Shown here: positions 9,624 through 19,760 of the stretch, piece by piece
Layout: each line of letters starts with the position of its first letter
Position numbering within the stretch: position 1 is the stretch's first letter
Origin: Caldisphaera sp.
Lineage (GTDB): Archaea; Thermoproteota; Thermoprotei_A; Sulfolobales; Acidilobaceae
Reading direction: 5' to 3'
Length of the DNA: 43,938 nt
Assembly: GCF_023256325.1 (NCBI RefSeq)
Contig: NZ_JAGDXI010000035.1
Location: 1 to 43,938 of the forward strand
Made by a program: the position numbers and the translations under genes
Notes under the pieces: model-generated
Told to the model about the DNA's origin: nothing
The model's input: only the letters and a program-made list of their open reading frames with translations
The model's database searches: none

Positions 9624-12016
9624 GACTTATTGATACTGTTTTCAACTAATATTCTTCTCTCAACGCTAGCTACATGTCTCCTTACTTTAATTACCGCATC
9701 AGGATTTACGCTTATAGAATCTATACCCTTTCTAACAAGGTTCTCAACAATTTCTGGATAAACGCTTGGAGCTTGACCGCATATACTTACGGTTGCATTA
9801 TGCCTATGAGCTGCATCTATTAGCATACCTATTGATTTGAGGACCGCTGGATCTCTTTCATCAAAATATCCCATCTTAGCTAATAATGAACTATCTCTAT
9901 CAACTCCTAATGTTAATTGAGTTAAGTCATTACTACCAACACTAAATCCGTCTACCATTTTTGCAAATTCATCTGCTAAAATAACTGTGCTAGGAACTTC
10001 AACCATTATCCACACTTTAAAGTCCTTTCCTCTTTTAAGTCCTTCATCTTCCATTATTTTCATGGCTCTTTCTAATTCCCAAGTAGTTCTAACAAATGGA
10101 AACATTACATAAACATTTTTTAAACCCATTTCTTCTCTAACTTTTTTAATAGCTTTAACCTCAAGTCTAAATGCTGGTTCATATGGTTTTTGTATATATC
10201 TAGAAACCCCCCTCCATCCTATCATTGGATTTCTTTCATCAGATGGCTCATATTTTTCTCCTCCCTTTAACCTGCTATATTCATTGGTCTTAAAGTCACT
10301 GAATCTAACAACTAAGGGTCTTGGTGAAATAGCAGCAGCAACTTTTGCAATCCCTTCTGCCAATCCATCGATAAAAACATCAGGTTTTCCTTGCTCTATC
10401 AAATAAAGCGGGTGATAACCTATCTTACTTGAAATTATGAACTCAACTCTCATCAAACCAATTCCATCAAATGGCAAATTAACATATCTATCGATTTCAT
10501 CAGGTTCTCCTAAATTCATATAGATCTTTGTGCCTGTAACAGGGTAAAGATCTGCTAAAAATTCTAGACTTATTTTTTGTTCTCCTTCTTCTCCTTTCTT
10601 TTTAGACTCTTCTTTTTTCTCAGTTATTCCATAAGTAACAACTCCTCTACTTCCATCAACAGTAATTGGCATTGAATCTTTAATGGCAGAAGTTGCATTT
10701 CCTGTTCCAACAACAGCGGGCTTTCCCAATTCTCTTGCAACAATAGCAGCGTGTGCTGTCATACCACCTTCATCGGTAACAATAGCTGAAGCCATTTTCA
10801 TATAAGGTACCCAATCTGGGTCGGTCATTTTAGTTACCAAAACGTCTCCAGGTTTCATTTTTTCAGCGGCTTCATTAACTGTATGTATTATCTTTGCTAA
10901 TCCGCTTGCTATACCAGGGCTAGCTGGAAGCCCTCTAGTCAAAATACTTCCTTCTTTTCCTGTTTTTTGTCTAGACCATACCGTTTCAAATCTTGCTTGA
11001 ACTATCATAATATTTCTTGGAAAAGTTAAATCCATATCTATAGCCCATTCCATATCTAATGCATGATTAAATGCGTCTTCAGCCTTCTTTGCAATTTCTG
11101 CTAAATATTTTATCTCTTCATCCCTTAATGATGAGGACTTTGAAGTTATGCCAAACATTTTTAATAAATCATATAAAGGCCCTTCCGGATAATCTTCCGG
11201 ATTATCAAGTAACTCTATATCGACGTTTTTCTTATTTACTGGATCATAAAACCTGCCTATCTTCTTTGCTGATATTCTTCTTTCAATTATATTTAATGTA
11301 TTTTTATCTAAGACGAAGCTATCCGGTGTAACAATACCTCCTACAATTAGTTCTCCTAGACCCCATGATGATTCTATGACAATTTTATTTGTTTCTCCAG
11401 TAGCTGGGTGAACTGTAAACATTACCCCAGAACTCTTACTATTTACCATCTTTTGAACTATAACAGCTATTGATACCTTTCTATGATCTAACCCTAAGCT
11501 TTCCCTGTAAATTAATGCTCTTGCAGTCCATATGCTTGCCCATACCATCTTTACATACTTTAGTAAATCTTCTATACCTTGCACATTTAAATATGTATCT
11601 TGAATCCCTGCAAAGCTTGCTTCAGCAACATCTTCTAAAGTAGCGCTGCTTCTTACAGCAACTCTAGGATTCTCAATCCCTAATCTTTTACCTAACTCAA
11701 TATATGATTGTTCTATCATATCTTTTAAATCATCTGGTATATCAGTAACTTCGAATTTTCTTGTTATTTCTTCACTTATTTTTTCGATTTCTCCAGGCTT
11801 TAATGAACCAATCTTTTTAACAGTATCATTTAAATATTGCTTTAAACCTGTTTTTTCTATAAAGTATTCATATGATTTTGATGTAATTACCAATCCGGGA
11901 GGAACTGGAAAGTTATGTTTAGTTAATTCTACTAATCCTTTAGCCTTACCTCCTAATAGCTCAATATTTAAATCCTTAATTTCATCAAGCCATAATATAT
12001 AAGAATTTTCCTCCAC
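9620..12016 (-). CDS. ppsA: Phosphoenolpyruvate synthase
   Basis: A 798-residue pyruvate, water dikinase that makes phosphoenolpyruvate from pyruvate and ATP, the entry step of gluconeogenesis. The order is an N-terminal ATP-grasp domain ([11 protein letters not shown] at 21-31, [17 protein letters not shown] at 121-137), the swivelling phosphohistidine domain with H422 ([16 protein letters not shown]), and a C-terminal TIM barrel with the catalytic Cys at about 746 (SICGQAPS). A Lys/Glu-rich insert at about 467-480 links the last two. The start is GTG at 12016; an in-phase ATG is not available. The promoter contains a perfect inverted repeat (12031-12045). It is divergent from tmcA, with 108 bases between them. 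Confidence 0.96.
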   Translation of the reverse strand: MEENSYILWLDEIKDLNIELLGGKAKGLVELTKHNFPVPPGLVITSKSYEYFIEKTGLKQYLNDTVKKIGSLKPGEIEKISEEITRKFEVTDIPDDLKDMIEQSYIELGKRLGIENPRVAVRSSATLEDVAEASFAGIQDTYLNVQGIEDLLKYVKMVWASIWTARALIYRESLGLDHRKVSIAVIVQKMVNSKSSGVMFTVHPATGETNKIVIESSWGLGELIVGGIVTPDSFVLDKNTLNIIERRISAKKIGRFYDPVNKKNVDIELLDNPEDYPEGPLYDLLKMFGITSKSSSLRDEEIKYLAEIAKKAEDAFNHALDMEWAIDMDLTFPRNIMIVQARFETVWSRQKTGKEGSILTRGLPASPGIASGLAKIIHTVNEAAEKMKPGDVLVTKMTDPDWVPYMKMASAIVTDEGGMTAHAAIVARELGKPAVVGTGNATSAIKDSMPITVDGSRGVVTYGITEKKEESKKKGEEGEQKISLEFLADLYPVTGTKIYMNLGEPDEIDRYVNLPFDGIGLMRVEFIISSKIGYHPLYLIEQGKPDVFIDGLAEGIAKVAAAISPRPLVVRFSDFKTNEYSRLKGGEKYEPSDERNPMIGWRGVSRYIQKPYEPAFRLEVKAIKKVREEMGLKNVYVMFPFVRTTWELERAMKIMEDEGLKRGKDFKVWIMVEVPSTVILADEFAKMVDGFSVGSNDLTQLTLGVDRDSSLLAKMGYFDERDPAVLKSIGMLIDAAHRHNATVSICGQAPSVYPEIVENLVRKGIDSISVNPDAVIKVRRHVASVERRILVENSINKS

Positions 12017-12030
12017 TACTCAGCCCCATA

Positions 12031-12045
12031 TTTCACAAAGTGAAA
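12031..12045. promoter_or_regulatory. Inverted repeat in the ppsA promoter, candidate operator
   Basis: TTTCACAAAGTGAAA is a perfect 6+3+6 inverted repeat. On the ppsA strand it lies just downstream of a TATA-like GATTTTAAAAGG (12062 to 12051) and covers the region leading to the expected transcription start near 12030. A bound repressor there would block ppsA initiation. The protein that might bind is unknown. Confidence 0.45.
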
Positions 12046-12124
12046 GGAAACCTTTTAAAATCTTATGCTCCAACAAACCTTATACTTATTATTTAAGATT
12101 AAAACAATATATTAGAGGGGAAGA

Positions 12125-14602
12125 ATGGAAGAAACAAATGATAGAAAAAACTCTAAAGAAATAATAAAGAAAAGAGCAGAAGAGTTAACATTTGATATAA
12201 ATTTTGATATGCCGATTGGTTTCCTTAGATTTATGAAAATGCTTAAAAAAGCAATATTACAATCCTACAAAAGCAAGAAAAGAATTATGATAGTTTTAAG
12301 TGGGGATAATCAAGAAGAAATTGGCATATTAACTTCAAAATTAATCTTATCATATGAAAACATATTAAGGGAAGAGCAAATTATTAAAAATTTGAATTTT
12401 TTATATGTTTTTTATGATCACAGCGATGCATCAAAGCTGAAAAAAGAGATAGCTAAACGGAATGTAAAAGAAAAAGGAGGAAAGCTAAGCCTATCAATAT
12501 ATAGAATTGAGGATTCAAAAAAACTTATGGGACAAACATTTCAAGGTGCAATAATTGATTTATATGAAGACCTTAGACCCAACTATATAGGCATTATATC
12601 TGGTTTAGTAGAAAAAGGAGGTTTGCTAATTTTACAAACTCCTTCGTGGGATAAGTGGGATAATAAAATAACGTTCTTTAAGAAAAATTTGATAGTTCCG
12701 AATTATGAAAATCCTAGAAACATTTTCATAACATGGTTTAAGAAAAAAATAATTGAGCATAGAGAAAACGTTTTCGTTTATGATGCAGATAATGATAAAT
12801 TATTAAATGAACCTGAAATAATATATGATATTCCAAAAGAAAAAGAATTAGTAATACCATCAGACATAACTTTTCCTAAAGAAGTTTATGAATTAGCTTT
12901 AACTCAGGATCAAATAAATGTAATTAAAGAAAGCGAGTCCCTAATAGATTTTAATGAAAAAAAGAAGGTAATAGTCGTCACAGCAAATAGGGGTAGGGGG
13001 AAAAGCTGTGCAATAGGATTGAGCTTATCAGGTTTAGTAAAATCTTTATCGGATAAGAAAAAAGTAAAAATTATTGTTACGTCTCCAAGCCTTGAAAATA
13101 CTCAAAGCCTCATGGAATTAGCTATAAAAGGATTAGAAAAACAAAACTTTAAAATCAAAGTTGATAGAAATAAAGAAAATTTAATTTATGGTATCTATGG
13201 AGACAACTTTTCAATTTCTTATTTGGAGCCAAAAGATGCAATACAAGAATGGTGCGATATATTGGCTATAGATGAAGCTAGCGGGCTCCCTGTTACGTTG
13301 TTGGTCAAATTATGGCAATCCCATAAGAAAATTTTAATTGCTTCTACTTTGCACGGCTATGAAGGGGCTGGTAGGGGATTCAGCTTTAGATTTTTAAATT
13401 ATTTAAAAAAAGATGAAAATACTATATTAAAACAATTGGAAATGGTTACGCCAATTAGGTATGCTGAAAACGATCCAATTGAAAAATGGGTATTCGATGT
13501 TTTATTATTGGATGCAGAGCCAGTAGAGATTGATGAACAGGATTTAAAAGATATAAATGAAGGGAAGTTAAATTACCTAATCGCAAAGCCTGAAGAACTA
13601 TTTTTTAACAATGAGCAATTACTAAGGCAAATATTTGGAATATATGTGCAAGCCCATTATAGGAATGAACCGGATGACTTAGCATTAATTGCTGACGCTC
13701 CACATTACAGCATAAGAGCTATAACAACTCATAAGGGTAAAGTTGTATCAGCATCTCTTCTTGCAGAAGAAGGTGGTTTAAGTTATGAATACAGTAAGTC
13801 TTTATTGCTAGAAGATAAAACAAGAGGCAATATAATACCAGATAGAATCATAAAACATTACAGAATCTTTGATTTCGGAAACCTTAGAGGATGGAGGATT
13901 GTGAGGATTGCAACTCATCCATTGCTTCAAAATAAAGGATTAGGGAGCAAATTAATATATTATTTGATTAATGAAAGCTTGGAAAAGAACTTTGATTGGA
14001 TAGGCAGTGGTTTTGGTATTAATGTAGAACTATCAAATTTCTGGATTAAAAACAAGTTTTCTATAATCCACATGAGTCCTGATAGAAACCCGATTAGCGG
14101 TGAATATACTGTATTAGTTCTTAAAGCTTTATCTGAAAAAGCAAAGAAAATAGAAAAAATTGCCGAAAGCATTTTTAAGAGTAAGCTGATCTATAGCCTT
14201 TATGATACTTATAAAAATATGGAACCAGAATTGGCATTAGTTTTGTTGAATTCAATACCTATAGATAAAATGGAAGAAATAAACGAAATTGAAAAGAAGA
14301 GGCTTTGGGCATACCTTTATGGAACTATGACCTATGAAACAACAAATGATATAATATTTAAAATAGTAAATAATTATTTTAAAATTTTACCAATAGATAA
14401 TGAAATTTTGGATGAATTTGAAAAGAAGTTACTTATATTAAAAGTTATGCAAGGAAGAAGCTGGAAAGAAACTAGTAAAGAGATGAAAATATCAACAGAT
14501 AAAGCTGAAAATATTATTAAAAAAGCTATAATAAAATTAGCAAATTATTACTACAAAATAGATCAAAATTTTTCGCCGGGTATAGATTCTTCTTCTCTTT
14601 AA
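12125..14602 (+). CDS. tmcA: tRNA(Met) cytidine acetyltransferase TmcA
   Basis: An 825-residue enzyme that acetylates cytidine N4 in RNA (the tRNA elongator Met wobble base in bacteria; wider rRNA and tRNA targets in hyperthermophilic archaea). The domains are an N-terminal helicase-associated domain (about 1-250), a RecD-like ATPase with Walker A TANRGRGKS (286-294) and Walker B AIDEAS (about 380-385), a GNAT acetyltransferase domain with the acetyl-CoA loop HPLLQNKGLGS (598-608), and a helical C-terminal tRNA-binding region. The STLHGYEGAGRGFSFRF stretch is diagnostic of this family. ATG at 12125 follows GAGGGG. It shares a divergent promoter region with ppsA. Confidence 0.95.
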   Translation: MEETNDRKNSKEIIKKRAEELTFDINFDMPIGFLRFMKMLKKAILQSYKSKKRIMIVLSGDNQEEIGILTSKLILSYENILREEQIIKNLNFLYVFYDHSDASKLKKEIAKRNVKEKGGKLSLSIYRIEDSKKLMGQTFQGAIIDLYEDLRPNYIGIISGLVEKGGLLILQTPSWDKWDNKITFFKKNLIVPNYENPRNIFITWFKKKIIEHRENVFVYDADNDKLLNEPEIIYDIPKEKELVIPSDITFPKEVYELALTQDQINVIKESESLIDFNEKKKVIVVTANRGRGKSCAIGLSLSGLVKSLSDKKKVKIIVTSPSLENTQSLMELAIKGLEKQNFKIKVDRNKENLIYGIYGDNFSISYLEPKDAIQEWCDILAIDEASGLPVTLLVKLWQSHKKILIASTLHGYEGAGRGFSFRFLNYLKKDENTILKQLEMVTPIRYAENDPIEKWVFDVLLLDAEPVEIDEQDLKDINEGKLNYLIAKPEELFFNNEQLLRQIFGIYVQAHYRNEPDDLALIADAPHYSIRAITTHKGKVVSASLLAEEGGLSYEYSKSLLLEDKTRGNIIPDRIIKHYRIFDFGNLRGWRIVRIATHPLLQNKGLGSKLIYYLINESLEKNFDWIGSGFGINVELSNFWIKNKFSIIHMSPDRNPISGEYTVLVLKALSEKAKKIEKIAESIFKSKLIYSLYDTYKNMEPELALVLLNSIPIDKMEEINEIEKKRLWAYLYGTMTYETTNDIIFKIVNNYFKILPIDNEILDEFEKKLLILKVMQGRSWKETSKEMKISTDKAENIIKKAIIKLANYYYKIDQNFSPGIDSSSL

Positions 14603-14666
14603 TTATTAATGATTAGCCATTAAATGTTTATTAAATTTACAATGAAAATTAGATTTGGGGATATCA

Positions 14667-15146
14667 ATGAATGAACAAGAACTGTTAAAACTATTCATGA
14701 GACAGTCAGCCCAACAAGTGTATGTAGTTACATCAAAAAGTAAAAATGGTTATTCAGCTATAACCGTATCAAGCTTAACAAGCATTAGTATGGATCCTCC
14801 TTTAATGATGATTTCTATAGACAAAAAATCGCATAATCATGAAATTTTAGTAAATTCTGAACACTTTATAATAACTTTATTATATTATGGAGATGAAGAA
14901 ATATCTAAAATAATGGCAGATAGAATAGATGCTAAAGAAAAGCTTGAAAAAGTTGGATATACAGAAAGTGGATATGGACCTATACTAAATATTGAAAGAC
15001 CGTATTTAATATTATCAAACTATAAAGTTTATGATGCTGGAGATCATAGTATAATACTTGGTAAAATTATCGATGGAAAAATTTCAGATATAAAATGTCC
15101 ATTAGTTTATTATAATAGAAACTATACTACATTAAAGAGCTGCTAA
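14667..15146 (+). CDS. Flavin reductase-like FMN-binding protein
   Basis: A 159-residue protein of the flavin-reductase-like (HpaC/flavoredoxin) split-barrel family. The motif order fits: VYVVTSKSKNGYSAITVSSLTSISMDPPLMMISIDKK-type strands near the N-terminus, with the conserved SSLTSISMDPP at about 35-45, then the HNHEILVNSEHF segment, and the late DHSIILGKI strand. Such proteins bind FMN and reduce flavins with NAD(P)H or act as electron carriers; the partner here is unknown. I start at ATG 14667 because GGGGAT sits at the right distance upstream; a TTG four codons earlier overlaps that site. Confidence 0.85.
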   Translation: MNEQELLKLFMRQSAQQVYVVTSKSKNGYSAITVSSLTSISMDPPLMMISIDKKSHNHEILVNSEHFIITLLYYGDEEISKIMADRIDAKEKLEKVGYTESGYGPILNIERPYLILSNYKVYDAGDHSIILGKIIDGKISDIKCPLVYYNRNYTTLKSC

Positions 15147-15206
15147 TATATTTAAAAATGTAAAAATTTAATTAAATATATATGAAATGTGTAAAAGGGA
15201 GAAAAA

Positions 15207-15743
15207 TTGAATAAAGAATTGGAGGAGGCTGAAGAAGAGTTAAGGTGGATAGCTATGGCATTCGGTGGTCCGTCGGTACCTTTTGTTCCTACAAGAAAAG
15301 AGGTATTTGATTTAGTATTTGAGGCCTTAGATCTTAAGGAGAATGACGTACTTTATGATTTAGGTTGTGGTGATGGGAGAATAATTATTGAAGCTGCAAA
15401 AAAATATCCAATAAAAAAAGCTATAGGAGTTGAGATGAGAGAAGAGCTAATAAAAGATATTATGAACAAAATAAGAGAAGAAAAAATAGAGGAAAGGGTT
15501 CAAGTTGTACAAGGAGACTTCTTTAAAGTACCTATAAGTGATGCAACAGTTGTATATATGTATTTGCTTACAAGCGTAAATGAAGCATTGAAGCCTAAAC
15601 TTAAACAAGAGCTTAAGCCTGGTACGAGAGTTGTAACACTTGATTTTCAAATACCAGGTTGGAAACCAGTAAAGGTAATAGGAGACAAGCTGGGATGGCA
15701 GAAAACATTATATGTTTATGTAATAGGTGAGTCTGACAAATAA
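15207..15743 (+). CDS. aKMT-type (Dot1-like) protein lysine methyltransferase
   Basis: A 178-residue class I SAM-dependent methyltransferase. Motif I is YDLGCGDGRIIIEAAKKYP (about 50-68), GVEM is the acidic motif II, and the stretches SDATVVYMYLLTSVNEALK and LKPGTRVV match, as I recall it, the crenarchaeal enzyme aKMT4 from Sulfolobus, which methylates lysines on chromatin proteins and many others and is related to eukaryotic Dot1. The N-terminal PFVPTRKEV segment matches too, with a short helical extension before it. The start is TTG with GGGAG upstream. The stop lies directly against the stop of the convergent acyl-CoA synthetase gene. Confidence 0.88.
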   Translation: MNKELEEAEEELRWIAMAFGGPSVPFVPTRKEVFDLVFEALDLKENDVLYDLGCGDGRIIIEAAKKYPIKKAIGVEMREELIKDIMNKIREEKIEERVQVVQGDFFKVPISDATVVYMYLLTSVNEALKPKLKQELKPGTRVVTLDFQIPGWKPVKVIGDKLGWQKTLYVYVIGESDK

Positions 15744-17324
15744 TTAATTCTTTAAAACCCTTTGTCTTAGCTCACTTCTTCTTATTTTACCTGTAGTAGT
15801 TGTTGGTAATGAATCAACAAACTCTATTACACTTGGATACGCATATAAAGCAAATTTTTTCTTAACATAATCTTTAATTTCTTCTTTAATATCTTCATTA
15901 CCTTTTATACTTTCTTTCAAAACAACAAATGCAACAATTTTCATTCCCTTTTCTTTATCTTCAATACCTATAACTGCAGATTCCTTAACATATGGATGCG
16001 AATTAATTATATTTTCGATTTCTATTGGATTTATCCTATAGCCAGAAACCTTTATTATTTCATCTTTCCTACCTATGAAAATTAGATATCCTTCTGAATC
16101 TAAGTAGCCTATATCTCCAGTCAATATAAATTTGTTATCAATTATCTTTTTTGATGTAGATTCAGGGCTTTTATAATATTCTATCATTACGCCCGGATCA
16201 GGAAGAGTAACAGCTATTTCTCCTATCTCATTTTTTCCTAAGATGTTATAATTGTCATCGACAATTATTATATTATGCCCAGGACATGGAATACCAACAG
16301 TATTAATTTTTTTATTCATTAATAGAGAACTTTCACAAGTTATTAGCCCCGTTTCAGTTTGACCATATGTATTATTTATGCTTATACCCATCTTTTTCCC
16401 CCATTCATATATATCTGATGTAACTATCTCTGAACCAGTTAATATTGATCTTATCTTCAAATCATATTTTTTAAACTCATCACCCAATTTCATAATCATT
16501 CTCAAAGCAGTTGGAACCAACACTGTACCTGTTACCTTATATTTTTCATATTTAATTAATAAATCAGATACATCTAGTTTACCTTCTCTTTTATAAACAA
16601 CTAAAGGTATTCCATAATATAAAGATGGTAAAGCCATATTACCTAGACCGCCAATCCAAGCCCATTCTATAGGAGTCATAAATACATCATTTTCTCTTGG
16701 AGCTAAGTCTAAAGAGATTTGAAAAGATGGTAATATACCTAAAATCCAACTATGAGGCAATAGAGCCCCCTTAGGTTCCCCAGTTGAACCTGATGTAAAC
16801 AATAAATGGGATGGCTTGTTTTTATCTGTATCATATTCTAAATTAGATATCTTTGTTATAGAATCTATATCATAATCTCCTCCATCATTGCTTACTATAA
16901 TTATATCCTTGCTTACTTCCCTTAATTTTTTAGTTTGTGTATGATCAGAAAAGATGACTTTAGACTTGGTTTTTTCTAATCTAATTTTAATAGATTCTGT
17001 TCCTAAAAGAGTCGATATTGACATAAAAATTGAATTATTTTTATAAGTTCCTATAATTGCTGACAATAAATTAAAGCTTTGCTGCATTATACCTCCTACA
17101 ACATCGTTATTTTTTATATTTAGATCTGAAAGAAATTTTGCTATACCATTGCTTTTTTCTCTTAAGTATTGAAATGATAACTCTTTGTCCTCTTCTATAA
17201 CAGCGATACCTTCCCTTGAATCAATTGTTTTGGGCAAACTAAAATAGCTTGGCCATTTAAAATTTTTTATTATATCATTTAATTTGTTTCCAAAATTTCT
17301 GATATCAAATACTTTTATATCCAT
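15744..17324 (-). CDS. AMP-forming acyl-CoA synthetase
   Basis: A 526-residue ANL-superfamily enzyme that activates a carboxylic acid with ATP and joins it to CoA. The phosphate loop LLFTSGSTGEPKG (174-186), the NNTYGQTETG adenine/aryl motif (about 316-325), the LTGDIGYLDSEGY aspartate motif and hinge IGRKDEIIKVSGYRI, and the C-terminal catalytic K513 (TTTGKIRR) are all present. Size and motifs point to an acetate/propionate or medium-chain acid ligase; chain length cannot be read from sequence. It is convergent with the methyltransferase gene and divergent from the gene at 17490. A link to the methylisocitrate lyase-like gene at 26.3 kb through propionate is possible but only inferred. Confidence 0.92.
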   Translation of the reverse strand: MDIKVFDIRNFGNKLNDIIKNFKWPSYFSLPKTIDSREGIAVIEEDKELSFQYLREKSNGIAKFLSDLNIKNNDVVGGIMQQSFNLLSAIIGTYKNNSIFMSISTLLGTESIKIRLEKTKSKVIFSDHTQTKKLREVSKDIIIVSNDGGDYDIDSITKISNLEYDTDKNKPSHLLFTSGSTGEPKGALLPHSWILGILPSFQISLDLAPRENDVFMTPIEWAWIGGLGNMALPSLYYGIPLVVYKREGKLDVSDLLIKYEKYKVTGTVLVPTALRMIMKLGDEFKKYDLKIRSILTGSEIVTSDIYEWGKKMGISINNTYGQTETGLITCESSLLMNKKINTVGIPCPGHNIIIVDDNYNILGKNEIGEIAVTLPDPGVMIEYYKSPESTSKKIIDNKFILTGDIGYLDSEGYLIFIGRKDEIIKVSGYRINPIEIENIINSHPYVKESAVIGIEDKEKGMKIVAFVVLKESIKGNEDIKEEIKDYVKKKFALYAYPSVIEFVDSLPTTTTGKIRRSELRQRVLKN

Positions 17325-17489
17325 TTCCTATGCCTCTTAATATTACTTTCTTTTATTAATATACTTAATTAAAGTTTAAATTTTAATCCTATATAATTTT
17401 ATTATACACAATTTTTGAAGAAAGTAGTGTAATACTATCTAATCCTCCTAATTAAACTTTAAAAAGAATATAATTAATGGTGCTATATA

Positions 17490-18023
17490 TTGAGCGATCA
17501 AACTACTGATAATAAGGCAATTACAAAAGATGAGCTTATTGAATGGTTAAGGAAAAAACTAGAGGACCTTAAAGAGGAAACGAGAATTATAGAAACGCTT
17601 CTTAATTATATAGAAGATTCCTCAAAACAAAACATCAATGAAAAAAGCGAAGAAGTGAAAATTGGAAGGAGAAAAATAGGAAAAATATATAGAGGAGAAG
17701 GTTATGTTAGATTAGTACCTGATTTACCAATACCTTTACCGCAAGAGCTTAAAGAATATTTAGAAACAGTTGAAGGTGAATTGAAGTCAACACAAATTAA
17801 AAATGGTTTACAAGATCAAGATCAGGTAAAGTTAATAATTAAAGAGAGGCCTGACGCTAGTATATCAGAAATAAGATTTGAAAACTTAAATACAACTATT
17901 GAAATGCTTAAGGCTAAGGCTGCTTTAAAATATACTGCAGAAGTTTCTTATCAAATCTACAAAGCACAAAGTAAAGGAGAAGAAAGCGAGGGAATCGATG
18001 AAAGTAAAGAAGGAGAATCTTAA
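17490..18023 (+). CDS. Conserved-looking hypothetical coiled-coil protein
   Basis: A 177-residue acidic soluble protein that I do not recognise. Residues 12-48 form an amphipathic helix of coiled-coil type (DELIEWLRKKLEDLKEE), followed by a short basic strand region (KIGRRKIGKIYRGEGYVRLVPD at 62-83), a proline-rich PDLPIPLPQ turn, a helix/strand segment, and an acidic low-complexity tail (GEESEGIDESKEGES). There is no signal peptide or membrane segment. The start is TTG with GGTG about 10 bases upstream. It is convergent with trmI, with the two stops immediately adjacent. Confidence 0.72.
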   Translation: MSDQTTDNKAITKDELIEWLRKKLEDLKEETRIIETLLNYIEDSSKQNINEKSEEVKIGRRKIGKIYRGEGYVRLVPDLPIPLPQELKEYLETVEGELKSTQIKNGLQDQDQVKLIIKERPDASISEIRFENLNTTIEMLKAKAALKYTAEVSYQIYKAQSKGEESEGIDESKEGES

Positions 18024-18797
18024 TTATTTAAGAACTCTTAACAATATAATAAATCCAGTATGACCTATTGTTCTTACGGATGGCCTTAAAGCTTCTTTCC
18101 TGGGTTCCCATTCTCTCTTAATTAACTCTGAAATTTCTTGTATCACATATTTATCATCAATGTTTAATAAAAGTTTCTCTATTTGATTTACTGTAGGAAC
18201 GAAAATTACAACAGGAGCACTAATTTTAATGGATTTATGTATTTTATTTAAGGCATTCCATGGATCTGCCATATCCAGAAAAGCCGCATCAAAGTTTTCT
18301 TCATCAATACCTTCTCTAATATCCTTTTTATTTATAATAATACAATCTAGAAAATTTGCCTTTTCTAAGTTCTTCTTTGCTATCTCTATCATATCATCCC
18401 TTATATCATAAGCATAAACCTTCCCATCAGGACAAATGTGTTTTGCAATTTCTATGGTTAAAAATCCACTTCCAATTCCAGCTTCTAAAACTTTCATCCC
18501 TTTCCTTATACCAGATAGGGAGGTAATATAACCTGAATCTTTTGGATATATTACTTGACTTTTCCTTTTCAAATCATACATTATTTTATCATAAAGGCTT
18601 GGTTCAATTAAATACAAAATACCTTTATCTAATTTTATTGTTTCTCCATAATCTTTCCCTACAATTTCTTTTCCTTGTATGTTGCCTAAAAATGTAGAAT
18701 AAGATTGCCTTGCATCTATTGTAAAAAAATACAATTTCCTTCTGCCAGCTTTATTATCTGCAATAATTAAAACTTTTTGGCCATCGTTAATAGGCAT
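18024..18797 (-). CDS. trmI: tRNA (adenine-N1)-methyltransferase TrmI
   Basis: A 257-residue SAM-dependent enzyme that makes 1-methyladenosine in the T-loop of tRNA (positions 57/58 in archaea), aiding heat stability. The N-terminal barrel domain (1-70) is followed by the methyltransferase core: motif I VLEAGIGSGFLTIEIA (about 104-119), VYAYDIRDDM, and the family signature FLDMADPWNAL. The length matches archaeal TrmI. The ATG at 18797 is preceded by GGTG that lies in the 12-base gap after the epimerase gene, so the two form an operon. Confidence 0.93.
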   Translation of the reverse strand: MPINDGQKVLIIADNKAGRRKLYFFTIDARQSYSTFLGNIQGKEIVGKDYGETIKLDKGILYLIEPSLYDKIMYDLKRKSQVIYPKDSGYITSLSGIRKGMKVLEAGIGSGFLTIEIAKHICPDGKVYAYDIRDDMIEIAKKNLEKANFLDCIIINKKDIREGIDEENFDAAFLDMADPWNALNKIHKSIKISAPVVIFVPTVNQIEKLLLNIDDKYVIQEISELIKREWEPRKEALRPSVRTIGHTGFIILLRVLK

Positions 18798-18809
18798 TTA
18801 TAACACCAA

Positions 18810-19760
18810 TTACTCGTATAAAGCCTCTTTAACAGCTTTCTTAACTGCCTCATAGCTATTTAATTTTGGCTTCCAACCAACAGACTTTGCCTTTTCTATA
18901 CTTAATAGCATGTATTTTACATCACCAACCCAACCTCTTCCTCCATTAACTCCTCCTGTTAAATAAATTTTCGGATTTAAGCCCATTTCCCCTATAATAA
19001 TTTTAGCTATATCCATAACTGTTATTTGATCTTCACTTCCTATGTTATATACATCATAAGTTAAATTTTTCTCCTCAGTTTTATTAAATAAATAAAACAT
19101 TCCCTCAACAACATCTTTAACATGTATATAGCTTTTGCTTTGTGTTCCATCGCCTAATATTTCCAATTTATTTTTATCTTTTCTCAATTTTTCTATAAAA
19201 TCGTGTATAACCCCATGATTTGATCTCTTGCCTATTACATTTGCCAGACGAAATGAAACAGATATCATATTAAATGTGTGCGAATAAGCGCTTATAATCG
19301 CTTCAGATGCTAGTTTTGCACCTCCATAGATACTTATTGGTTCTAATGGAGCGTAGTTTTCAGGTGTTGGTATAACTTTAGCATCACCATAAACTGTTGA
19401 AGAAGAAGTAAAAGCTAGTTTTTTAACTTTATTTTTTCTCATGGCTTCTAATAAAATGTATGTCATATTAACATTTAAATCATAAAGAGAATCAGGGGAT
19501 TGTTCTCCAATTCTAACCTCAGGATTAGCAGCTAAGTGATAAACCATATCAACGTCTTTCAGAGAATCTGATGCAATACCTGGATCTCTTAAATCTCCTT
19601 TTATAAATTCAAAATTTTTTAAACCGATAAGATGTTTTATGTTTTCTAAGCTACCAAAACTTAAGTTGTCTACTACTTTAACTTCATACCCTTTTTCTAC
19701 TAAATAATCAGATAAATGTGATCCGATAAAGCCAGCACCACCAGTTATTAGTATTTTCAT
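18810..19760 (-). CDS. NAD-dependent sugar epimerase/dehydratase, GalE-like
   Basis: A 316-residue extended short-chain dehydrogenase. The N-terminal NAD loop is GGAGFIGSHL (7-16); the catalytic region is TSSSTVYG (about 118-125) and YGGAKLASE with the Tyr-x3-Lys pair (about 145-153); the C-terminus has the DVVEGMFYL and YNIGSE substrate-side motifs. Members interconvert UDP-glucose/UDP-galactose or related nucleotide sugars for glycan synthesis; the exact sugar is not determinable. ATG at 19760 follows GGGGATTT. It is the promoter-proximal gene of a pair with trmI. Confidence 0.9.
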   Translation of the reverse strand: MKILITGGAGFIGSHLSDYLVEKGYEVKVVDNLSFGSLENIKHLIGLKNFEFIKGDLRDPGIASDSLKDVDMVYHLAANPEVRIGEQSPDSLYDLNVNMTYILLEAMRKNKVKKLAFTSSSTVYGDAKVIPTPENYAPLEPISIYGGAKLASEAIISAYSHTFNMISVSFRLANVIGKRSNHGVIHDFIEKLRKDKNKLEILGDGTQSKSYIHVKDVVEGMFYLFNKTEEKNLTYDVYNIGSEDQITVMDIAKIIIGEMGLNPKIYLTGGVNGGRGWVGDVKYMLLSIEKAKSVGWKPKLNSYEAVKKAVKEALYE

